A DNA stretch of 18,026 nt from Verrucomicrobiaceae bacterium UBA2429 (GTDB lineage: Bacteria > Verrucomicrobiota > Verrucomicrobiia > Verrucomicrobiales > Verrucomicrobiaceae), in assembly GCA_002343505.1 (NCBI GenBank), contig DDQZ01000094.1, positions 110,976 through 129,001 of the forward strand. The letters are read 5' to 3'. This document shows, in pieces, positions 1 to 7,900 of the stretch. Both the position numbers and the translations under genes were made by a program. A model generated the notes under the pieces. That model had not been told where the DNA came from. It ran no database searches and saw only the letters and a list, made by a program, of their open reading frames with translations. The number at the start of each line of letters is the position of its first letter. The stretch's first letter is position 1.

Positions 1-3
1 CGA

Positions 4-35
4 ATCCAAAGCGGTGCCGAGCACTGCACTCCAAA
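4..35 (-). repeat. Solo or truncated REP hairpin arm at the window edge
   Basis: This is one hairpin arm of the repeat family in this window. On the minus strand it reads TTTGGAGT, then a 7-bp stem around a 3-nt loop, then TTTGGAT. The stem GCGGTGC/GCACTGC carries one mismatch. It abuts the next composite unit at 36 with no gap, and it is probably the right arm of a unit that starts before the window. Confidence 0.8.
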
Positions 36-150
36 TTTGGAGTGCGGCGGTTCCCGCCGCTTTGGATCAGGGGGCTGCGGATGCTGGAGGGACGTTCGTG
101 CGGCTGTCCGGCGAGCGAATCCAAAGCGGTGCCGAGCACCGCACTCCAAA
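36..150 (+). repeat. Composite REP unit 1 (inverted hairpin pair)
   Basis: The left arm (36-67) has stem GCGGCGG/CCGCCGC. A 51-nt spacer follows, then an inverted right arm (119-150) with stem GCGGTGC/GCACCGC. Each arm has a GGAG tetranucleotide 5' of the hairpin, which is the known layout of RAYT-linked REP elements. The right arm ends two bases from the stop codon of the minus-strand surface protein gene, so the unit forms its 3' flank. There is no T-tract, so a role as an ordinary intrinsic terminator is not shown. The spacer is 8 nt shorter than in most copies. Confidence 0.85.
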
Positions 151-152
151 TA

Positions 153-3100
153 TTACTGAGCGAGGCGGACTTGGATTTGGTAGAAGCGGCGGTCGTTGGG
201 CGGGGTGGTGTCAGTGAAGATGAGGAAACCGCCGGTGCCAGCGATTTCCTGACCGACTCCAGTGAAGGCAGTCAGGTTGTCGCTGATGAAGAGGCGGTAG
301 AGGCGGCCAACTTCGGATTTGAAGCTGACGGTGAAGCCGCTGGCGTTTTTGCTGGGTTCGGCGCTGAAGCGGGAGTTGGGGTCTTTTGAACTGGTGAGTG
401 CGGTGAACTCAAAGAGGTTGCTCATGCCATCGAAGTCGTCGTCGAGAAGCGGGTCGCCGCCGGTGATGGTGCCGAAGTTGTCGAGTTCGTAGTCATCGCT
501 CATGCCATCGCCGTCCGTGTCCACAAAGGTGAAGCCGGGAGCGATGGTGAGCGCGGGGCCGAACTCGGAAGTGTTGCCATCGGGATCGGTGGCGGTGACG
601 GAAACGAAGTGCCCGGCGGTCATGGCGATGGGTGACATGAGGGCAAAGTCGGCGTCGCCATTGGCATCGGTGGTGAGGTCGATGTGGCCGAGGAAAGTTT
701 CACCTTCGCCGTTGCCGGAGGGATCGGCGGCGGCATTGGAGAAAAACTCGACGTGGAAGGTGGTGTTTGGCGTGGAGTTGAACGCGCCGATGAGCGATCC
801 GCCGGTGGCCTCCGCGAGGGTGACGACGGGGAAGTTTTGCAGGTTGTTGGGACCAGGGTCGGCGTCCATCGCGTCGTTGGCGGTGATGCCGTCGTCGTTC
901 AGGTCGATGCCGAGACCGCCGTTGTTGTGAATCGAGTTGCCGGAGATACGGTTGTTGAACGCGGGCGCGGAGACGTTGGTGGTTAGAATGCTGACGCCGT
1001 CGGCGGTGTTGTGGGCAATGAGGTTGGCCGCGCCGGGGGTGGTGCCGCCGATGACGTTGTCTTGCGCGCTGTCGAGCTGGATGCCGTGGTTGCCGTTGCC
1101 GAGGGGCGCGCCGTCCACGTTCACGCCGATGCGGTTGCCCTGGACGGTGTGGTGGCGGGCGGCGCTGCTGCCTGAACGGAACAGGCGGATGCCGTTGCCG
1201 GTGTTGCCGGCGATGAGATTGCCCGCGCCGGGGAGGCTGCCGCCGATGGTGTTGCCGGCGGTTTCCCGCGAGTTGCTGAGGATGCCGTTGCTGCCGTTGG
1301 GGATGGCGGTTTTGCCATCGGGACTGGTGCCGATGAAATTGCCGACGATGTGCGATCCGCTCACGCCGGTGGCTTTGAGGAACACGCCATGGCTGGGATT
1401 TCCGGAGATGACGTTGCCGTGACCGGGAAGCGGGCTGCCGAGCACGCAGGGGGAGGTGGCGCTGGAGAAGTTGAAGCGCACACCGACTGCGTTGGGGTCA
1501 AGCCCGCCGACGGCCTGCGTGCCGGTGATGTCGAGGCCGATGTAGTTGCCGATGACGAGGCAGCGGTTCTGCATGCGGACGTTCTCGACTCTATTGCCGG
1601 AGATGATGTTGCGCTGGCCGGGATCGGGGCCGCCGATCTGACAGTTCGAGCCGCCCGCGACGATGCCGGCCTGGCGGTCGGCGAGCGCGCTGGTGCCGTT
1701 GGGCAGGGATGCGGTGCCGGTCGCGTCGGTGCCGATGAGGTTGCCGAAGACCTTGTTGTTGCTGCCGCCCAACTGCACGCCCTCTTCGCGGTTGCCGGAG
1801 ATCTGATTGCCCTCTCCGAAGCCGGTGCCGCCGATGAGACTGTTGAAAGCGTTGAAGGTGATGCCCTCGCTTCCGTTCTCGATGGCTGCAGTGCCGCCGA
1901 AGTTGCAGCCAATGCGGTTGCCCTGGATCACATGGCCGGAACCACTTTGGGCAAAGATTCCGTCAGCGCCGTTGCCGGAAATGACACAGCCCTGCCAGAA
2001 CTCGGGTCCACCGATGGTGACGCGATCGGCAAAGACGAGCTCAATGCCGTCGCCCGTGTTGCCGAGGTCGAGCGTGCCGGACGGGTCCACACCGACACTG
2101 CAGGAGAAGATTTGCACGTTTTCGATGATGCTCGCGGAATCGATGGCGGAGATGAAAATGCCGTCGCGCGGACTGCGGTTGATCGTCAGGGAGCGGACCG
2201 TCACGTCATCGCTGCGGATGACGAGCACGTTGGAGTTGGCTCCCTGGCCGGCGCCATTGATTTCCACGCCAAACTCCGGCTGCGACCAGCCATCGATCAT
2301 CACGGGCGCGGTGATGTCCGGCAGCGGGGTGGCGGGCGCGATGGTGGGCACCACGCCGCCGGGGATGGCGAATCCGATGGTGTCGGCATCGGGCGCGGCG
2401 TTGGAGTCGAGGATGGCCTGGCGCAGCGAGCCCGCGCCGGAGTCGTTGGCATTGGTGACGGTGAGCGTGGGTGCGATCACGCTGGTGACGAGATCCGCGC
2501 TGTGGTTCGTCGCGTCGGGATCAGCCTCGGTGGCATCGAGGGAGAAAGTGGTGGTGAAATCGCCGGTGGTGGTGGGTGTGGCGAAGACGAAGACGCTGGT
2601 CTCGGTGCCCGGCGCGAGATTGCCGAGGGTGATGGTGACGACCTGACCCGCCGCGCTGCTGCCGGTGCCGCCGGAGACGCCTGCGAAGGCGAGTTGCGGC
2701 GGCAGGGTGACGGTGGCCTCGGCGTTGGTGGCGGTGGCGGGGCCTTCGTTGCGCGCCGTGAAGGAGAGGAGAACGGTGCCGATCGTGAGCACGGGCTGCG
2801 GGCCGGACTGGAGGCGCAGCAGGACGAGATCGGCGCTGGCGTTGGGCGTGGTGTCGTCGCTGCCGGTGTTGTTGCCGGGCGTGGAGTCAGCGGGCGAGGT
2901 GGCGGTGGCTTCGGTGATGAAATTGGCCGTGCCGTCGGCGATGCCCTGCACGGTGATCGTCGCTGTTTCACCGGAGGGGATCGTGCCGAGAGAGGCGGTG
3001 AGATTTTGTCCGCTCAAAGCCGCGCTGCCCTGCGTGGCCGTGGCGCTTTCGGGCAGGAAGGCAGCGGGAAGCGCGGAGGTGACTTGCACGTTCGGCGCGG

Positions 3101-3383
3101 GATCGGGGCCGAGGTTCTGGACCGTGATGGTGGCGGTGACGGGCAGGCCTTGGGCAGCCGGATCGGGCGTCAAGGTCAGCGTCGTGAGGAGATCGGCGTT
3201 CGGCGTGGCATTCGCAGGGATCACGCGGCGCTCGGTGCGGTTGCCGGCGGCGTCGTAGCTGTGGAGGATGTGCGCGTTGTTGGAAAACGACTCTGCGCGC
3301 AGACGGCCGAGGGCGTCGTAGGTGTAGTCCACGGCTTGGGCCGTGGTGGCGGCGAGGATCAGGAGAAGGGCGTGGAGTTTCAT
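153..3383 (-). CDS. Large secreted surface protein: YD repeat, two DUF11, parallel beta-helix, thrombospondin-3-like C-terminus
   Basis: This 1076-residue protein is predicted to be exported. It opens with a signal peptide (MKLHALLLILAATTAQA). Next come a short YD/RHS-type stretch (about 19-55, YTYDALGRL and YDAAGNRTERR) and two DUF11-type beta-sandwich repeats (about 60-300). A GAGSLRQAILDSN motif lies near residue 319. A right-handed parallel beta-helix (about 400-830) has many IGG-PG-N-ISGN and GN-IGT turns. An Asp-rich DTDGDGMSDDYE calcium-binding-like segment (about 950) leads into a C-terminal domain ending QVRLAQ. The ATG at 3383 is chosen because the signal peptide starts there. The open frame continues 103 codons upstream, but that stretch is translated repeat DNA. 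No Shine-Dalgarno is visible; the start lies 9 bases from a REP hairpin arm. The architecture suggests an adhesin or cell-surface structural protein. No enzyme motif is seen and no specific function can be assigned. Confidence 0.85.
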   Translation of the reverse strand: MKLHALLLILAATTAQAVDYTYDALGRLRAESFSNNAHILHSYDAAGNRTERRVIPANATPNADLLTTLTLTPDPAAQGLPVTATITVQNLGPDPAPNVQVTSALPAAFLPESATATQGSAALSGQNLTASLGTIPSGETATITVQGIADGTANFITEATATSPADSTPGNNTGSDDTTPNASADLVLLRLQSGPQPVLTIGTVLLSFTARNEGPATATNAEATVTLPPQLAFAGVSGGTGSSAAGQVVTITLGNLAPGTETSVFVFATPTTTGDFTTTFSLDATEADPDATNHSADLVTSVIAPTLTVTNANDSGAGSLRQAILDSNAAPDADTIGFAIPGGVVPTIAPATPLPDITAPVMIDGWSQPEFGVEINGAGQGANSNVLVIRSDDVTVRSLTINRSPRDGIFISAIDSASIIENVQIFSCSVGVDPSGTLDLGNTGDGIELVFADRVTIGGPEFWQGCVISGNGADGIFAQSGSGHVIQGNRIGCNFGGTAAIENGSEGITFNAFNSLIGGTGFGEGNQISGNREEGVQLGGSNNKVFGNLIGTDATGTASLPNGTSALADRQAGIVAGGSNCQIGGPDPGQRNIISGNRVENVRMQNRCLVIGNYIGLDITGTQAVGGLDPNAVGVRFNFSSATSPCVLGSPLPGHGNVISGNPSHGVFLKATGVSGSHIVGNFIGTSPDGKTAIPNGSNGILSNSRETAGNTIGGSLPGAGNLIAGNTGNGIRLFRSGSSAARHHTVQGNRIGVNVDGAPLGNGNHGIQLDSAQDNVIGGTTPGAANLIAHNTADGVSILTTNVSAPAFNNRISGNSIHNNGGLGIDLNDDGITANDAMDADPGPNNLQNFPVVTLAEATGGSLIGAFNSTPNTTFHVEFFSNAAADPSGNGEGETFLGHIDLTTDANGDADFALMSPIAMTAGHFVSVTATDPDGNTSEFGPALTIAPGFTFVDTDGDGMSDDYELDNFGTITGGDPLLDDDFDGMSNLFEFTALTSSKDPNSRFSAEPSKNASGFTVSFKSEVGRLYRLFISDNLTAFTGVGQEIAGTGGFLIFTDTTPPNDRRFYQIQVRLAQ

Positions 3384-3392
3384 GGCGTCAAA

Positions 3393-3515
3393 TTTGGAGT
3401 GCGGCGGTTCCCGCCGCTTTGGATCGGGTGGTAAGGGGGCTGCGGGAGCTGGAGGGACTTTCGCGCGTCTGTCCGGCGGGCGAATCCAAAGCGCCGCGGA
3501 GCGGCGCACTCCAAA
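3393..3515 (+). repeat. Composite REP unit 2, upstream of the surface protein gene
   Basis: The left arm (3393-3424) has stem GCGGCGG/CCGCCGC. The 59-nt spacer (3425-3483) is of the common type, with GCTGCGGGAGCTGGAGGGAC and CTGTCCGGCGGGCGA. The right arm (3484-3515) has stem GCGCCGC/GCGGCGC. Both halves of the right stem differ from the usual GCGGTGC/GCACCGC, yet they remain fully paired. The unit abuts unit 3 directly at 3515/3516 and supplies the leader region of the minus-strand gene that starts at 3383. Confidence 0.85.
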
Positions 3516-3641
3516 TTTGGAGTGCTGCGCTCTGCGCAGCTTTGGATTGGTCTTGCGGGAAGTTTTGAGGAAAGATGACCGCGTGAAATCCGACGAACCC
3601 TCTCCTGAAATCCAAAGCGGTGCGGAGCACCGCACTCCAAA
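3516..3641 (+). repeat. Composite REP unit 3 carrying the start of the RAYT gene
   Basis: The left arm (3516-3547) has stem GCTGCGC/GCGCAGC with loop TCT, another fully compensated stem variant. The right arm (3610-3641) has stem GCGGTGC/GCACCGC with loop GGA. The spacer (3548-3609) is unlike that of the other units. It holds the ribosome binding site and GTG start of the transposase, so the right arm is translated as part of that protein (residues reading IQSGAEHRTPK). This may be the arrangement that links the RAYT gene to its repeats. Confidence 0.8.
3567..3574 (+). promoter_or_regulatory. Ribosome binding site for RAYT
   Basis: The sequence GAGGAAAG ends 8 nt before the GTG at 3583. It is the main reason for choosing that start over other in-frame positions. 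The ATG at 3575 is out of frame. Confidence 0.65.
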
Positions 3642-4179
3642 ATATTGGCCGCACGCTCCGGCGCATCGGCTGAGTGAAGGGGGGACCTTCATTGTGACGG
3701 CGGGGACTTATCGGAAGGAGCACTTCTTCGCGGGGGATGCGCGGCTGAAGGGACTGCATGACGGGCTTTTGAAGTATGCGGCGAAGTATGGCTGGCGGCT
3801 GGAGGCTTGGGCGGTGTTTCCGAATCATTACCACTTCGTGGCGCACTCGCCGGCGGGTGCGGAGGACGGGGCGGGGTCGCTGAGTGTGTTTCTGGCCGAC
3901 CTGCATCAAAACAGCGCGTCGTGGGTGAACGGGCTGGATGGCGCGGAGGGGCGGAAGGTGTGGCACAACTTCTGGGAGACGCGGCTGAGCTTTGAGAAGA
4001 GCTACTTCGCGCGGCTGAACTACGTGCATCAGAACGCGGTGAAGCACGGACTGGTGCCGGTGGCGAACCAGTATCGCTGGTGCAGCGCCGCGTGGTTCGA
4101 GCGCGAGGCGTCGCCCGCCATGGTGAAGACCATCTATGGATTCAAGACCGATCACGTGAAGGTGCTGGATGAGTTTTGA
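3583..4179 (+). CDS. REP-associated tyrosine transposase (RAYT, Y1_Tnp/IS200-like)
   Basis: This 198-residue protein belongs to the HUH single-strand endonuclease superfamily. RAYTs cut and join REP hairpins in other bacteria. The HUH motif is FPNHYHFV (H82, H84). The downstream segment LNYVHQNAVKHGLV, with Tyr147 as the probable catalytic tyrosine, matches the conserved RAYT YIHxNPVKxGLV block. An N-terminal GGTFIVTAGTYRKEHFF strand fits the family fold. The GTG start is chosen for the GAGGAAAG site and because the usual RAYT core begins shortly after it. Residues 9-20 are encoded by a REP arm. The stop codon is followed 3 nt later by unit 4. The gene lies alone on the plus strand between two minus-strand genes and has composite repeats on both sides. 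It is very likely the source of, or the enzyme acting on, the repeats in this window. It appears intact. Confidence 0.88.
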   Translation: MKSDEPSPEIQSGAEHRTPKYWPHAPAHRLSEGGTFIVTAGTYRKEHFFAGDARLKGLHDGLLKYAAKYGWRLEAWAVFPNHYHFVAHSPAGAEDGAGSLSVFLADLHQNSASWVNGLDGAEGRKVWHNFWETRLSFEKSYFARLNYVHQNAVKHGLVPVANQYRWCSAAWFEREASPAMVKTIYGFKTDHVKVLDEF

Positions 4180-4182
4180 GAA

Positions 4183-4305
4183 TTTTGAGTGCGGCGGTTT
4201 CCGCCGCTTTGGATCGGGGGGTGAGGGTGCTGCGGGAGTTGGCGGGACGTTCGTGCGTCCGTCCGGCGGGCGAATCCAAAGCGGTGCCGAGCACCGCAGT
4301 CCAAA
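4183..4305 (+). repeat. Composite REP unit 4 between converging RAYT and RHS genes
   Basis: The left arm (4183-4214) has TTTTGAGT instead of TTTGGAGT, which damages the GGAG head, and stem GCGGCGG/CCGCCGC. A 59-nt common-type spacer follows, then the right arm (4274-4305) with stem GCGGTGC/GCACCGC and a GCAGTCC variant tail. It fills most of the 145-bp gap between the RAYT stop (4179) and the RHS stop (4325). The two convergent genes share it as their 3' region. Confidence 0.85.
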
Positions 4306-4324
4306 AGGTGCTGCTGCTTATTCA

Positions 4325-4921
4325 TCACCATGGGAAGAAGAAGTTGAACCAGGAGCGGTTTTCCTTCTTCCGACGCTGCTCCTCTTCGTATCGTCGCTCT
4401 CTTTCCCTGGCCTCGTTCCACCGTTGCTCGGACTCAGCCTTTTCGGCATCCACATCGAATCCCAACACCCTGCGGATGTCATCAATCTCCGCCTGGATTC
4501 GTCCCACTGGATCATCGCCTGGCATCGTGAGTTGGTTACCCACATGATACAATTGCATCTGAAGCTCAGACAAACGTCGGTTTAACTCGCCGATCCGATC
4601 CTGCTCAGCATCGACAACATCCTCTTCAGCCTGCTTTACCGCAGCTTTTGCGATGGCTTTTCCAAGGCGATTCGCGGATTCGAAGATGGCCTCGCTAAAA
4701 TTGACGCCGGGGAAAAATTTGTTGCTGTCCGCCTCCCGACGTATTGCAATTGCAAACTGGTCAGAGGCTCCAAGGGCGGACAGGTCAAACTGAATGCCAA
4801 CCTGTTGTGCAAGTGAATTAACGACGACTCTAACGACGAATGAGTCTTTGATCTGTTGTTCTGTAAAGCCAATATCCTCGAGGAGCTCTCGACTTTGGGT
4901 GCCAAATCCAAACGCAATCGC
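4325..4921 (-). other. C-terminal tip domain of the RHS protein (lower GC, coiled-coil)
   Basis: This covers the 198 residues after the DPSGLRG boundary. The first about 90 residues are globular-looking. A charged helical region follows (from KQAEEDVVDAEQDRI through RERERRYEEEQRRKK) that should form a coiled coil. The protein ends in the aromatic tail WFNFFFPW. The DNA composition drops: a hand count gives 31/60 GC at 4561-4620 and 25/60 at 4801-4860, against 42/60 at 5041-5100 in the YD region. This is the usual signature of an exchangeable RHS/polymorphic-toxin tip. The tip family is not recognised, and toxicity is only inferred. Confidence 0.65.
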
Positions 4922-7900
4922 TCCCCTCAACCCACTCGGATCCACCACCGAGGTCACCATCCCTTCGACGAAGTGATACGGATTGGCGTGCTGGCCGTTT
5001 CTTCCCATCAGCGAGAGGTGGATGGGATCGCGGCTGAGGAAGCGGCCGGTGACGGGGTCGTAGTGGCGGGCGCGCATGTGGACGAGGTTGGCATCGGGAT
5101 CGTGGCGGACGCCGAGCTGGCCGGTGAAGGCGTAGATCTGGTCGCTGGCGCCGGTTTTTCCGAGCAGGCGGCCATGGCCGTCGTAGGCGTAGGCATCGGT
5201 GACGGCTCCGGCGGCGTCGGTGAGGAAGCGGGTTTCGCCGACTTTGCCGAAATGATAAAAGCGGACGGCGGGCGCGGGTGTGAGATCGATTTGATACAGC
5301 AGGCGGCCATCCGGCAGGGCGACGTAGAAGCGGGTGAAGGCGGCGCTTTTTCGTTCGGCCAAAATCGGCTGGCTGGCGACGGAGTAGGCGTAGCAGTAGT
5401 CGGTGGTCTGGCCGTTGAGGGTGCGGGAGGTGATCTGGCCTGTGGCGGTGTAGTCGTAGGCGAGGGTGCTGCCGCCATTGACGACGCCGATGAGGCGGTC
5501 GGCGCTGTCCCAGGTGAAGGTGCGGGTGCCGTCGGAGGTGGGGCGGCCACGGTCGTCATAGGTGTGCGTGGTGATCTGGTTGGCATCGTCAAAGGTCTGC
5601 GTCTCGACGCTGGCGCTGGTGAGGAAGGCACCGCCATCGACGGGGAAGCCGGTGTCGGTGATGGCGGTGGGTTCGTTGGCGGCGTTGTAGGTGAAGACGA
5701 TGGTGCCGAGCGCGACATGGGCGATCTGGCTGATCTTGCCATCCGCGTCGTAGGTGTGGGTGGTGCCGACGCCGTTCGAGCGGGTGATGCCGGTGAGCAG
5801 GCGGTCGGCGTCGTAGCTGAGATCAATCTGCGCGCCGGTGAGCGAATCGGTGACGCGGGTGACGAGGCCGCGCGCGTCGTAGGTGTAGGTGACGGTCATC
5901 TGCCCGGCGTAATCGAGCGTGGTGAGGCGGTTGCGCGAGTCGTGCGCGGCGGTGAAGGTCTGGCCGTGGAGCGTGGTGGTGGTCAAATTCCCGCGTGAGT
6001 CGTAGCCAATTTGGAGTGCGGCGCTCTGCGCCGCTTTGGATTCGGCGGATAGACGATCCAACGCATCAAACGCCATCGTCAGCGACAGCCCGTCCGAAAA
6101 ATTCCGCGCCGTCAGATGCGACTCCGCGTCATAAGCGCGCGTCTCGACGACGGTGTCGGGATGCGTGATCTGCGAAAGCCGCCCGCGCGAGTCGTAATCA
6201 TAGTCCCACGTTTTCGCGTTCGGATCGGTGACGGTGTCGAGGCGGCCCATGCCGGTGTAGGTGAGATTCCACTGTTTGCCGCGCACGTCGGTGAGCTTGG
6301 TGAGGCGGCCATTGTCGTCGTATTCATACTGCGTGCCGCCGGAGACGGGTTCGTCGCGGCCCGTGATGCGGCCCTCGCCATCGCGCTGAAGCGAGTGCTC
6401 GCGGGCGAGCGGATCGGTGGACTGCGTGGTGCGGGAAAAGGCGTCGAGAGCGCGCGTCGAGGTGTCGCCGCTGGGATCGGTGACGGAGGTGACGGCGCCG
6501 ATTTCATCCCGCCCGAGCGAGAGCGTGCGGCCTGCGGGCGTGGTGGTGGCGATGATATCCTCGACCTCGTCGCGCTGGAAGGTGGTGCGGTGGCCGAGCT
6601 GATCGATGACCGCCGACAGGGCGCGGCGGGCGTCGTATTCGAAGCGGATGGTGGAGCCATCGGGCAGCGTGATTTTCGAAACGGAATCGAAGTAGGGATG
6701 CTCGAAGGCGGTGGCGTTTCCCGCAGGATCGGTTGAGGTGGCGAGGCGGTCGAGCGCGTCGTAGGCGAAGGCGAACGGTTGCTCCAATGCGCCGCCGAAG
6801 TCGCGGGTGAGCGCGGTGAGGTTGCTGTTCGCGTCGTAGTCGAACTTCGTCACGGTGCCGCGCTCGTCGGTGCGCGTGGTGGTGCGGTCGAGCGCATCGT
6901 AGGTGTAGCCCATGACGCTGGTGTCGGGATGGGTGACCGAGGTGAGGCGGTTTAGCGTGTCGTAGCCGAAGGTGGTCACGCCGGTGTCGGCATCGGTGAG
7001 CGTCTGGAGATTCGCCGCCGCATCGTAGGTGAGGGTGGTGACGCCAGTCTCGGGGTTGGTGGAAGTGAGTGGCTGACCGCGCGTGTTGAAGGTGCGCGTG
7101 GTGGTGTCGCCATCGCGGTCAGTGCTGGAGGTGGGGTTTCCTTTCGTGTCGAAGACGAAGGCGGAGAACGTGCCATCGACGTGATCAATTCGGGTGAGGT
7201 CGAAGAAGGTCACGTTCACCGTCTCGGCGTTGGCGGGATTCGTGATCGTCTGGACGACAGGCGTGAAAGTGGCGGTCGAAGTGTCACCACGCGCATTGGT
7301 GATGCTTTTCACGAAGCCGCTGGCCTCGTCGTAGATGATTGAAGACCGTGCGCCATCGCGATCCACGGTCTTCGCAATGGCGCGGCGGTCGGGATCGGCC
7401 TCGAAGGTCATGTATTTGCCGGCTTCATCGAGCACGCCGGCCATGAGCGTGCCCTGCCCGCTGTGGAAAAAGCCGCGCCGCGAGCCGTCGGGATGCGTGA
7501 TGGCGCGGTGCCGGTCGCCGAGGCCGATGACGGGTGCCTCGCTGGCAAAGGTGAAGAGACGCCCGAGCGCGTCGGTCTGCGTGAGCACGGCGCGGTCGGT
7601 GAGCGTGGCAGGATAGGTCTGCGAGTAAGGCGTGTTGCCGCGCGGCATTTGCTTGGCGGAGATGCGGTTCGCGCCCTGGTAGGTGAAGGTGCAGACGCCG
7701 CTGATCGGATCGGTGATCGAGCGCAGCGTGACGAGCGGCGTGGCGTCGGCGGGCGGATTGTCGGCGGTGTTGTTCTCGTATTGGAACGTCCACGCACGGC
7801 CCGTGTGGTCGGTGACGCTGGTGAGCATCTTCACGCCGCCGATGGTCGTGTAACCAAACGTGAGCGAGCGCCCCAGCCCGTCGCTGACCGAGAGCGGCCC

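Noticed and set aside
1350..3434. Long plus-strand open frame antisense to the surface protein gene
   Set aside because: It is low-complexity Gly/Ala/Val/Asp/Arg-rich translation typical of the complement of a high-GC gene, with no domain or start signal.
3384..3692. N-terminal extension of the surface protein frame
   Set aside because: It is translated repeat DNA antisense to the RAYT start; a signal peptide begins exactly at 3383.
4856..5998. Plus-strand open frame antisense to the RHS gene
   Set aside because: It is a Gly/Val/Ala-rich shadow of the YD repeats; the minus-strand frame has a signal peptide and clear RHS motifs.
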